Shown here in pieces: positions 1-6,546 of a DNA stretch of 9,797 bases. This stretch comes from Trueperaceae bacterium (GTDB taxonomy: Bacteria; Deinococcota; Deinococci; Deinococcales; Trueperaceae): positions 1-9,797 of the forward strand of contig JAGXHO010000238.1 of NCBI GenBank assembly GCA_024636105.1, written 5' to 3'. Position 1 is the stretch's first letter; every line of letters begins with the position of its first letter. The translations under genes and the position numbers were made by a program. Below the pieces are notes generated by a model that saw only the letters and a program-made list of their open reading frames with translations, was not told the origin of the DNA and searched no databases.

Positions 1-42
1 AGCGGCGACTGGGACCTCGGCTGGAAGGTGCTCGCGCGATAA
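1..42 (+). CDS. possible 3' end of a convergent gene (partial)
   Basis: The first 42 bases read as 13 open codons (SGDWDLGWKVLAR) followed by TAA. The strong hairpin starts on the next base, which is where a gene end would be expected, and the composition looks protein-like (Trp, Asp, Lys in a sensible C-terminal mix). The gene would run toward the minus-strand cluster and share its terminator. No family can be recognised from 13 residues, and the reading could be chance because the 5' part lies outside the window. Confidence 0.4.
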   Translation, partial: SGDWDLGWKVLAR

Positions 43-76
43 GGGCGGTGGCGGCGCCCTCGCGCCGCCACCGCCC
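43..76. terminator. hairpin, probable bidirectional terminator
   Basis: Bases 43-56 and 63-76 are a perfect 14-bp inverted repeat, almost all G-C, around a 6-base loop (ccctcg). It lies six bases past the stop of the M14 peptidase gene (minus strand) and directly after the TAA of the possible plus-strand gene. Neither side has a clear U-tract; the minus-strand transcript has only TTAT after the stem. It may act as a stem-only or mRNA-end-protecting structure rather than a textbook intrinsic terminator, but the position between convergent gene ends supports a termination role. Confidence 0.7.
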
Positions 77-81
77 GGCGA

Positions 82-1761
82 TCAGCTGGGCAGCGTGACC
101 TTGCGCGCGTGGGACCCGCCGCGCTCGGACGTCGCGCGCACCGCGATCTGGGCCGTCGCCGGGTCGGGCGCCCGCACCAGCCACTCGACCCGCTTGGTGG
201 TGGCCGACCACGTCGGCCCCCACGGCGACCACGGGAACTGACGCTCGTTGCGCCCGGCCAGGTGCCCCAGGTCGGCGCGCACGGGGTTCATCACGAGCTC
301 CGCGCCTTGGAGCTGCAACTCCACCGTGACCGGTTTCGCCACCTTGCGCTGGAGCGCCACGTCGGTGAGGTTCGTCGGCAGGTAGCCGTGGTTGGCGACC
401 ACCGCGCGCACCTGGTAGAGGTCGCCGCCCAGCGCCGTGACGGACACGTCGTCGACGCGCACGCGCGGCGCGGCCGCGGCGTGCTTGAGGTTGAACGCGA
501 CGTTGGCTCGGCAGACCTCCTCGAGCAGCGCGGGCGGCGGGTTGCGGTAGGTCCAGATGTAGTTCATCCCGCCCACCTCGACCTCGCCGAGCTGCGGGTG
601 CCGGAAGGTGCGCCACGGTCGGAACCCGTGCTCGCCCAAGTGCTCGAGCACCCAGCGGACCACCTTCTGCTGCGCCTCCTCGGTCCGGGGGTGGAGGTTG
701 TAGTACGCGGTCTTCTCGACCCCGGCCGCGGTCTCGATGTCCCAGACCTCGGTGCCGAAACTGGGGATGCCCATCTTCTCGTAGGTCCAGTCCATCAGGC
801 CGCCGCGGCGTGGCTTGCTCTTGTCGGGCGTGAACTCCTCGTAGATCGAGATCGTCGGGTACCCGGTGAGCTCGGTGCCCACCTTTCCCAGCGCCGTGTA
901 GAGCGCCAGGTCCTTCGGCGACATGGTCGCGTCGGACTGGGTCATCGAAGGGCGGAGGATGATGCCGCCGTGCGTGTGGTAGCTGTTCATGCCCGCGATG
1001 TTCGGGTGGTCGAGGATGAAGCGCGCCACGGCGGCCGCCTCGGGCTCCGAGAGCGGATGCTCACCAGCGCCGTACTCCTCCGCGTCCCAGCCTGCCGGGA
1101 AGTTGCGGTTCATGTTGCCGTCGAAGGGCTTCTCGATCGCGACGTGCAGACCGTCGAAGTCCTCGATGAAGCCCTCGGGGTAGAGCCGGTAGTACTCGCC
1201 GCCCTCCTCGCCGGGGGCGCGCTGCACCATGATGCGCTCGTCCAGCGCGCTCTTCTTCCACTCGCCCAGCGGGTCGCGCACCCGCATGCTGACGATGTAC
1301 CCATCGCCGTCGACGTCCTCGGTCTTGAGGCCACCCACCCGGTCCTGTCCCGGGAGGTAGCGACCATTGCCGCACCACAGGTAGTACGGAGGCTGCAGCG
1401 CCAACTCGGCGCCGTCGGGGTTGATCCGCGGCAGCACGTAGAACACTTGCTGGTCGACGAGGCGGGTCACCTCCTCGTCGCGGCCGTAGTCGGTGAGCAG
1501 CTTGTGGATCGCGTAGAGCGCCACCGCGGACGTGGTGTGCTCCTCGGCGTGGATCTGGGCGTCGAGGTAGTAGCCGGGCTTGCTCGCGCCCGGGCCGGTG
1601 TCCGGGTTCGTGATCTCCATCAACCACACGTCGCGCCCCTGGAAGCTCGTGCCGATCGAGCGAAGCGTGGCGAGCTTCGGGTACGCGGTGGCGAGGGCTT
1701 TGAGCTGCTCGGTGAGGCCTTCGTAATCGTAGTAGTGGTCGAAGCGGGTGGCGACGGTCAT
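82..1761 (-). CDS. M14-family zinc carboxypeptidase
   Basis: 559-residue metallocarboxypeptidase predicted to remove C-terminal residues from peptides or to cleave a related amide. The catalytic domain spans about residues 8-375. It has the HxxE zinc motif (H71, E74 in QIHAEEH), the substrate-binding Asn-Arg pair (N218, R219 in NMNRNFP), the third zinc ligand H262 in SYHTHGG, and the catalytic Glu E338 in FGTEVW, so it should be active. The stretch between HxxE and NRN is long (about 145 residues) and holds an acidic DVDGDG loop (150-154), probably a Ca-type or structural insert. Residues about 432-559 form a separate beta-rich C-terminal domain resembling CARDB/Ig-like modules. There is no signal peptide or membrane segment, so it is probably cytoplasmic. 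The ATG start overlaps the stop of the upstream dehydrogenase gene by 4 nt (ATGA), implying translational coupling. It is the last gene of the cluster. The family call is secure; the substrate is unknown. Confidence 0.93.
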   Translation of the reverse strand: MTVATRFDHYYDYEGLTEQLKALATAYPKLATLRSIGTSFQGRDVWLMEITNPDTGPGASKPGYYLDAQIHAEEHTTSAVALYAIHKLLTDYGRDEEVTRLVDQQVFYVLPRINPDGAELALQPPYYLWCGNGRYLPGQDRVGGLKTEDVDGDGYIVSMRVRDPLGEWKKSALDERIMVQRAPGEEGGEYYRLYPEGFIEDFDGLHVAIEKPFDGNMNRNFPAGWDAEEYGAGEHPLSEPEAAAVARFILDHPNIAGMNSYHTHGGIILRPSMTQSDATMSPKDLALYTALGKVGTELTGYPTISIYEEFTPDKSKPRRGGLMDWTYEKMGIPSFGTEVWDIETAAGVEKTAYYNLHPRTEEAQQKVVRWVLEHLGEHGFRPWRTFRHPQLGEVEVGGMNYIWTYRNPPPALLEEVCRANVAFNLKHAAAAPRVRVDDVSVTALGGDLYQVRAVVANHGYLPTNLTDVALQRKVAKPVTVELQLQGAELVMNPVRADLGHLAGRNERQFPWSPWGPTWSATTKRVEWLVRAPDPATAQIAVRATSERGGSHARKVTLPS

Positions 1762-2864
1762 GCGGGCTTCCCTTCGAAGGCGCCGGCGTCGACGCCCAGG
1801 CGCGCCGCCAGGGCGCGCAGCGCGGCGACCTCGGACGTCGGTAGCGGCACGCCGTGCGCCCGCTTCTCGGTCTCGCGGCGGTGCTCGAGCTCGCCAGGGA
1901 CGAGCACTTCGTCGAAGCCAGGGCGCAGTTCGCTGGCCTTGACCTCGGCGACGAAGGCCTGCATGCGCGCGTGGAACTCCGCGAGCGGCCCGAACCAGGC
2001 GGGGTCGAGCGCCAGGAAGGTGTGGGCCACGTCGAGCTTGGCGGGGTTCGAGTACGGGGTGCGGCCGAAGGCGCCGCCCGCGATGACCCCGGTGAGCACG
2101 TCGGTCATGAACGAGAGCCCGAAGCCCTTGTACTGGCCGATGCCCAGCAGCGCGCCCGCCATGGCGGCGGCCGGGTCGTCGGTCTCGTGTCCATCGGGCG
2201 TCAGGGCCCAGTCGGTGGGCATGGGGGCGCCACGATCGGCCAGGAAGCGCATCATCCCCTTGCCGGCGGTGGTGAGGGCGATGTCGAGCACCACCGGGAA
2301 GTCGCCCCCGGTGGGCGCGGCGATGCCCCACGGGTTGGTGCCCACGACCGCGGTCCGGCCACCCCACGCCGCCATCTCGGGGCCGGCGTTCGTGAGCGCG
2401 ATGCCCACGTAGCCGCGTTCGAGCGCCGCGCGCGCGTGCACGGACGACGAACCGTAGTGGGTGCTGCCGCGGACCACGACGGTGCCGACGCCGCAGACGG
2501 CGGCCTTGTCGCACGCCAGCACCATCGCCTTGCGCCCGATCACGCTGCCGAGGCCGTTGTGGGCATCGACGAGCGCGAGCGCCGGGCTCTCCTTGAGGAC
2601 CTCGAACGGCGCGTGGACGTCGAGGCGGCCCAGACGGATGCGCTCGTCGTAGGCGACCAGCCGGCGCACGCCCTGTCCCTGGCCGGGGTGGTAGCGCAGC
2701 TCGGACTGCATCAGCGCGTCGGCGCAAACGCGGGCGTCGTCCGGGGCGACCCCCATCGCCTCGAAGCAGGCGACCGCGAACGCCTCGAGCGCGCCGGCCT
2801 CGACGCGAACGACCTCGCCGTCCGCGCCGAGGCCCTGCGTGGGGAGCGGGGCGACCGTGCTCAA
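1758..2864 (-). CDS. Ldh_2-family (malate/L-lactate-type) NAD(P)-dependent oxidoreductase
   Basis: 368-residue protein of the malate/L-lactate/ureidoglycolate dehydrogenase fold (PF02615), a family that interconverts 2-hydroxy and 2-oxo acids or reduces cyclic imines with NAD(P)H. Typical blocks appear in order: N-terminal helices with a DALMQSELR element (49-57), STHYGSS (134-140, usually NHFG), GTNPWGIAAP (175-184), DIALTTAGKG (194-203), QYKGFGLSFM (244-253) and VLVPGELE (320-327). The usual DSHG segment reads HPGQGQG (59-65), so the histidine often taken as catalytic is displaced or replaced. The likely start is TTG at 2864, which overlaps the DUF4438 stop in a 4-nt TTGA; it gives an N-terminus of ordinary length and no ATG or GTG lies nearby upstream of the conserved region. 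There is no strong ribosome binding site, so translation probably depends on coupling. The 3' end overlaps the M14 gene by 4 nt. Confidence 0.9.
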   Translation of the reverse strand: MSTVAPLPTQGLGADGEVVRVEAGALEAFAVACFEAMGVAPDDARVCADALMQSELRYHPGQGQGVRRLVAYDERIRLGRLDVHAPFEVLKESPALALVDAHNGLGSVIGRKAMVLACDKAAVCGVGTVVVRGSTHYGSSSVHARAALERGYVGIALTNAGPEMAAWGGRTAVVGTNPWGIAAPTGGDFPVVLDIALTTAGKGMMRFLADRGAPMPTDWALTPDGHETDDPAAAMAGALLGIGQYKGFGLSFMTDVLTGVIAGGAFGRTPYSNPAKLDVAHTFLALDPAWFGPLAEFHARMQAFVAEVKASELRPGFDEVLVPGELEHRRETEKRAHGVPLPTSEVAALRALAARLGVDAGAFEGKPA

Positions 2865-3739
2865 GGCTCGAGGCCGAGCAGGTCGACCAGGTTGGTGCCG
2901 GGCGTGGCGACCGGTTCGATGCTGCCGTCGTGCGCGGTCATCAGCAGCGTCACGCCGGGGCCGTAGCCGGGGCGCGGGCTGTCGCCCTGGCCGATCACGC
3001 CGATGCCCACCGCGCCCCGGAAGTAGCCGTGCGAGTAGCGGCTGTCGTAGTCCTGCAGCGCGACGACGTCGCCGAGGCGCAGCCCGTCGAGGCCCGCTTC
3101 GGCGAGCGCCTTGCGGTCGACCGTCTGGATGTGCAGCGAGCCCCCTTCGGACGAGAGGCCCGCGCCGGCGCCGAGCAGATGCGCGGGCGCGGTGGCGACC
3201 ACCTTGACGCGCAGCTTTCCGTCGGCCGCCGCGCCGTCGACGATCTTCTCGAGCAGCGTCGGGGACGCGCCCTTGACCTTGACGTTCGGGTGCTCGGGGA
3301 GCTTGAGGCCGACGCCGGCGGCGCGCACCAGCACCTTGTCGCCGATCGCCATCTTGGTGCGGGCGGCCTTGGGGACGTGCACGATCACGTGCTCGGAGAA
3401 GCGCCCCGACTTGCCAGTCACCACGCCCTTGGTGCCCTTGGCGGCGCCCGACATGACGACCGCCTCGTTGCCGACGCACGAGAGGACGTTCAGGCCCTGG
3501 TTGGCGGCGTCGTCCTTGAGGTGGATGCTGATGCCGGGGTGGACGCAGTCGGCGAGCCAGCCGTAGGCGCTGTCGCCGACGGACACGTTGTAGACGATGC
3601 CGCCGTACGAGGGGAGCAGGAAGGGCACGCCGTCGGCGTCGAGGCGGTAGGGCTCGGCCGGCAGGCCTGGGAGCGAGGGGCTGGCGATCTGCCCCATCAC
3701 GGACACGTGCACGAGCTTGTCGGCGTTGGTGCGAAGCAT
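2861..3739 (-). CDS. DUF4438 domain protein, second copy (B)
   Basis: 292-residue protein homologous over its whole length to the gene immediately upstream and, as far as I remember it, to the structurally solved Thermotoga maritima DUF4438 protein. No function is known for the family. Shared blocks are MLRTNADKLV at the start, VGDSAYGW (54-61), SCVGNEAVVMSG (87-98), GVVTGK (105-110), GLKLPEHPNVKV (144-155), RLGDVVALQD (221-230) and GYGPGVTLLMT (258-268). Compared with copy A it has DCVHPG where A has DHVEPG and GYGPG where A has GHGPG, so two polar positions that may be functional are changed. It has no signal peptide or membrane segment. Its ATG overlaps the stop of copy A by one base (TGATG), with GGGAGA upstream as binding site. 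The end overlaps the dehydrogenase gene by 4 nt. It probably pairs with copy A (inference). Confidence 0.88.
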   Translation of the reverse strand: MLRTNADKLVHVSVMGQIASPSLPGLPAEPYRLDADGVPFLLPSYGGIVYNVSVGDSAYGWLADCVHPGISIHLKDDAANQGLNVLSCVGNEAVVMSGAAKGTKGVVTGKSGRFSEHVIVHVPKAARTKMAIGDKVLVRAAGVGLKLPEHPNVKVKGASPTLLEKIVDGAAADGKLRVKVVATAPAHLLGAGAGLSSEGGSLHIQTVDRKALAEAGLDGLRLGDVVALQDYDSRYSHGYFRGAVGIGVIGQGDSPRPGYGPGVTLLMTAHDGSIEPVATPGTNLVDLLGLEP

Positions 3740-4602
3740 CAGAGCGTCTCCCGGATCCCGAGGTAGCGGGCGATGTTGGCCTGGGGGTCGATGACCCATT
3801 CGATGTCGTCTTCGGTGCCGGTCATGATCGTCAGGATGCCGGGGCCGTGGCCGGTCATCACGGAGTCGCCGTGGATGCACAGGCAGATGGCCACGTACCC
3901 CTCGCGGTAGCTGCGACCGAAGCGGTGGTCGGTGTGGCGGATGGCGATCACGTCGCCGAGGCGCATCCGGTCGATGCCCAGCTCGGCCATCAGCCCGCGG
4001 TCGACCGACGCGAGGTCCTGGTCGACGTACTCGGAGTTGAGCTCGGCGCCCGAAGCCATGATCCGGACGGGCAGCTCCATGGCGACCGGGACGCGCAGCT
4101 TGCCGCCGCCGAGGTCTTCGATCCCCATCTTGGCGAGCAGCTCGGGGCTCATCTTCTTGAGCTCGATGCCGGGGTGGTCGAGGAGCTTGAGGCCGCGCCC
4201 CTTGGCGCGGATCTGGATCGTGTCGCCTACGCACAGCGTCGCGGCGACGTCCGGCTCGAAGTCGACGAGGTTGCGCGCGTGCTCACCGGTGACGACGCCC
4301 ACGGCGCCGGCGGCCTCGCCGCTGGTGACGACCGCCTCGTTGCCGATGCACACGAGGTAGTGCAGCGCGTGGTGGATGCCCTGGTCGCCGGAGTCGATCG
4401 AGGCGCCCGGCTCGACGTGGTCGCCCTGCCAGCCGAAGGCCGGGTCGCCGGTGCGAACGTTGTAGACGTAGCCGAACATGCCCGGCAGCACGACCGAGAG
4501 ACCGTCGTTGTCGGGTATGAAGGGCCCGCGCTTGAAGGCGGGGGGCGTGATCGCGCCCGCGATGGCGATCTCGACGAGCTGATCGGCGTTGGTTCGGATC
4601 AT
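3739..4602 (-). CDS. DUF4438 domain protein, first copy (A)
   Basis: 287-residue cytosolic protein of the uncharacterised DUF4438 family (PF14505). Recognisable blocks are MIRTNADQLV, GDPAFGWQGDHVEPG (52-66), CIGNEAVVTSGEAAG (85-99), GVVTGEHARN, GRGLKLLDHPGIEL (135-148), RLGDVIAIRHTDHRFG (214-229) and GHGPGILTIMTG (251-262). His62, Glu64, His223, His226 and His252 lie in these blocks and could form a metal or substrate site, although nothing is proven. A GTG nine bases further upstream (4611) would add three residues. I prefer ATG 4602 because GAGAGG sits 8 nt before it and because the paralogue and the family both begin M-[IL]-R-T-N. The gene follows the aminotransferase after a 34-nt gap, the second largest in the cluster, and is coupled to copy B by a 1-nt overlap. 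Confidence 0.9.
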   Translation of the reverse strand: MIRTNADQLVEIAIAGAITPPAFKRGPFIPDNDGLSVVLPGMFGYVYNVRTGDPAFGWQGDHVEPGASIDSGDQGIHHALHYLVCIGNEAVVTSGEAAGAVGVVTGEHARNLVDFEPDVAATLCVGDTIQIRAKGRGLKLLDHPGIELKKMSPELLAKMGIEDLGGGKLRVPVAMELPVRIMASGAELNSEYVDQDLASVDRGLMAELGIDRMRLGDVIAIRHTDHRFGRSYREGYVAICLCIHGDSVMTGHGPGILTIMTGTEDDIEWVIDPQANIARYLGIRETL

Positions 4603-4608
4603 GCGGTG

Positions 4609-4622
4609 CACCTCTCGAGGTG
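4609..4622. repeat. short inverted repeat over a ribosome binding site
   Basis: CACCTC and GAGGTG are perfect 6-base arms separated by two bases (tc). The repeat occupies much of the 34-nt gap between the aminotransferase and DUF4438 A genes and covers the predicted ribosome binding site. A 2-base loop is too tight for the full RNA stem, so four or five pairs would form, or the symmetry could serve a DNA-binding dimer. It may equally be chance in GC-rich DNA. Confidence 0.35.
4611..4616 (-). promoter_or_regulatory. ribosome binding site deciding the DUF4438 A start
   Basis: GAGAGG on the minus strand lies 8 nt before ATG 4602 but runs straight into the alternative GTG at 4611, leaving no spacing for that start. 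This favours the ATG. The site lies inside the 14-base inverted repeat at 4609-4622. Confidence 0.6.
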
Positions 4623-4636
4623 GGGGTGAGGGAAGG

Positions 4637-5812
4637 TCACGAGCGGCCGGCCGCCTCGGCGGCGTAGCGCTGGACGACCGGCGTCATGCGCTCGAGCGCG
4701 GCGCGGATCACGTCGGTGGGCTGCAGGACCGTGATCCTGAGGTAGTCGTTCCAGCGCGCGCCGAAGGCGTTGCCGGGGAAGACGAGCACGTGCGCGTCGC
4801 GCAGCAGCAGGTACGAAAGTTCGAGCGCACGCATGCCGGTGCTCGCCGCGTCCGCCCAGAAGAAGAAGCCGCCGCGCGGCTCGGGGTAGGTGAGCCCCAT
4901 CGCGGTGAGGCCCGCCGCCATCAGGTCCCGACGCTCGCCGTAGACCTTGCGCGCTTCGGCGATGCAATCGTCGGAGCCCTCGGCGGCGGCGAGCGCCGCT
5001 GCCTGGCTGACGCCGGCCACCGGACCGGTGGTGGCGGCCTTGACGGCCGCCATGCCTCGGATGGTCGCGGGCGGCGCGATCACGTAGCCGACGCGGAAGC
5101 CGGTCATGGCCCAGGCCTTGCTGAAGCCCGAGAGCGTGATCGTGCGGTCGGCCATCCCCGGCAGCGCGCCGATGGAGACGTGTTCGAACGGCTCCCAGAC
5201 GAACTTGCCGTAGATCTCGTCGCTGATGACCACGAAGTCGTGCTTGCGCGCGAGCGCCGCGATCTTCTCGGCCTCGGCGCGGGTGATGATTCCGGCGGTC
5301 GGGTTGCTCGGCGTGACGAGCAGCAGCGCCTTGGTCTTCGGCGTAATCAGCGGCTCGATCGCCGCCGCGCGCACCTCGAAGGCCTCGTGCGGATGCGTCG
5401 GCACCGACACCGCCACCGCGCCGCAGTGCTCGATCGCCTGGTCGTAGGAGGTGTAGCGCGGGTCGGGGACCAGGATCTCGTCGCCCGGGTCCAGCAGCGC
5501 CTGCATGACCAGGAAGAGCCCCTCCTGGCCACCGGTGGTTACGAGCACGTTCTCCGGCCCGACCGCCACCGAGTGGTCGGTCGCGGCGCGGCGCGCGATG
5601 GCGCGCCGCAGCTCGGGCGTCCCCTCCACCGGCGAGAGCGGGTGGCGGGCGACGCGGGCGGCGGCGCGGGCGGCCTCGATCACGTGCGCGGGAGCGTCGA
5701 GATCGGGGTCGCCGCGGCCGAGCGCGATCGCGTCCGGGATCTCCTTGGCCAGATCCATCAGCGCGTAGCGCAGCTTGGTGCCTTCGAGGCTGCGGATCTC
5801 GTCGAGCGTCAC
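4637..5812 (-). CDS. class I/II PLP-dependent aminotransferase
   Basis: 391-residue fold-type I aminotransferase of the AspC-like subgroup, expected to transfer the amino group from an amino acid to a 2-oxo acid acceptor in the cytoplasm. All hallmark residues are present: TTGGQEG (92-98) for the phosphate, N170 in SNPTAG, D198 and Y201 in SDEIYG (pyridine nitrogen and O3'), the Schiff-base lysine K232 in SGFSKAWAM, R240 in GFRVGY, and R359 in YLRIT, which normally binds the substrate carboxylate. Length is normal for the family. The start is GTG 5812, with GGAGG 6 nt upstream and a 4-nt GTGA overlap with the preceding short aminotransferase-like gene; longer in-frame readings have no family similarity. 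It is adjacent to, and weakly paralogous with, that shorter gene. Substrate specificity cannot be read; a peptide-derived amino acid is suggested by the peptidases in the cluster. Confidence 0.95.
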   Translation of the reverse strand: MTLDEIRSLEGTKLRYALMDLAKEIPDAIALGRGDPDLDAPAHVIEAARAAARVARHPLSPVEGTPELRRAIARRAATDHSVAVGPENVLVTTGGQEGLFLVMQALLDPGDEILVPDPRYTSYDQAIEHCGAVAVSVPTHPHEAFEVRAAAIEPLITPKTKALLLVTPSNPTAGIITRAEAEKIAALARKHDFVVISDEIYGKFVWEPFEHVSIGALPGMADRTITLSGFSKAWAMTGFRVGYVIAPPATIRGMAAVKAATTGPVAGVSQAAALAAAEGSDDCIAEARKVYGERRDLMAAGLTAMGLTYPEPRGGFFFWADAASTGMRALELSYLLLRDAHVLVFPGNAFGARWNDYLRITVLQPTDVIRAALERMTPVVQRYAAEAAGRS

Positions 5813-6546
5813 GCCGCGCCTCCGTCCAGGCCGAGTGCGCCCCACTGCGACACGTTCGTCGAACACAAGGTGAGCGCCAGCTTGAACTCGCGCAGCGGCC
5901 CGGCCTTGGCGACCGGCGCCGCGAGGAAGCCGAGGCGCCAGGAGGCCATCCCCTGGTCGAGGCCGAGGCTGCCGATCGTGATCGTCTGGTCGGCGAGGCC
6001 GAGGGTGGCCGGGTGGCGCCCGCCGGCATCGGCCTCGTACATCACGGGCCATCCCTCCGCCTTGGCGCGGGCGAGCCAGGCGTCGGCGACGTCGTGCGGG
6101 GTCTCGCCGTTCAGGTAGAGCGCGACCCCGGCCTGGTGGGCCGTCGGTGCGTCGGCGGCCGCGACCAGGGTCACGTCGCGGACGATGCAGGCGGCCGCGA
6201 CGCGCTCCGGGTGCGACAGCGCGATCAGCGTGCCGCCGGTGGGCAGCAGCTGCTGCACCGCGACGAAGCGCGCCTCGGTGCCGCCGCAGGTGATGACGAC
6301 GCCGCTCTTCGCGTCGACCGCGACCCCGAAGCGCGCCTCGACGGCGCGGGCGACCTGCTCGCGCAGCGGCAAGATGCCGGGACGGTCGGTGTAGTGGGTC
6401 TCGCCGCGCGCCAGCGCTTCGTCGGCGGCGTCGCGCACGGCCTGCGGCACGTCGACGTCGGCGCCGCGCGCCGTGGCGTCGCGGGCTTCGGGGGGGAGCG
6501 CCTGCAGTTTGGCGACGCGGGCGGCCAGGGGGACGACCAGTTCCAT
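5809..6546 (-). CDS. short aminotransferase-like protein lacking the PLP lysine (predicted pseudoenzyme)
   Basis: 245-residue protein resembling the N-terminal and PLP-binding parts of the aminotransferase encoded just downstream. Matching segments: HYTDRPGILPLREQVARA (51-68) with the RHPLSPVEGTPELRRAIA part, VVITCGGTEARF (83-94) with VLVTTGGQEGLF, and TITIGSLGLDQGMASWRLGF (188-207) with the lysine segment TITLSGFSKAWAMTGFRVGY. In the last block the lysine position is Leu196, while Met200 and Arg204 are kept. The Asp-x-x-Tyr of SDEIYG is replaced by YEADAG, and the NPT motif is gone. The small C-terminal domain (about 110 residues) is absent, as are about 15-40 internal residues. It should not catalyse transamination. 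The frame is intact and overlaps both neighbours (TGATG upstream, GTGA downstream), so it looks maintained, not decaying. A non-catalytic subunit or regulator of the neighbouring aminotransferase is likely (inference). Confidence 0.8.
   Translation of the reverse strand: MELVVPLAARVAKLQALPPEARDATARGADVDVPQAVRDAADEALARGETHYTDRPGILPLREQVARAVEARFGVAVDAKSGVVITCGGTEARFVAVQQLLPTGGTLIALSHPERVAAACIVRDVTLVAAADAPTAHQAGVALYLNGETPHDVADAWLARAKAEGWPVMYEADAGGRHPATLGLADQTITIGSLGLDQGMASWRLGFLAAPVAKAGPLREFKLALTLCSTNVSQWGALGLDGGAA
5819..5823 (-). promoter_or_regulatory. ribosome binding site of the aminotransferase gene
   Basis: GGAGG sits 6 nt before the GTG start at 5812, inside the last codons of the upstream gene. 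It supports the GTG start and shows that the downstream gene can recruit ribosomes itself in addition to coupling. Confidence 0.65.

Noticed and set aside
109..2412. Very long open frame (767 codons) on the plus strand opposite the M14 and dehydrogenase genes
   Set aside because: Its translation is Arg/Val/Ala/His-rich with no family motifs, and it is antisense to two genes with complete active sites. Long antisense frames are expected where third positions are almost always G or C.
2865..3479. N-terminal extension of the dehydrogenase frame into the DUF4438 B gene
   Set aside because: The extension is the out-of-frame reading of DUF4438 B and has no similarity to the Ldh_2 family; the TTGA overlap gives a family-sized protein.
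4589..6118. 509-codon plus-strand open frame opposite the aminotransferase genes
   Set aside because: Composition is typical of a GC-rich antisense shadow (Arg, Gly, Ala, Val, His) with no recognisable domain; the minus-strand aminotransferase residues are unambiguous.
5809..6546. The short aminotransferase-like gene as a decaying pseudogene
   Set aside because: No stop or frameshift is present, both ends overlap their neighbours in the style of the other genes, and conserved non-catalytic residues remain, so maintained function is more likely. Orthologues are needed to settle this.
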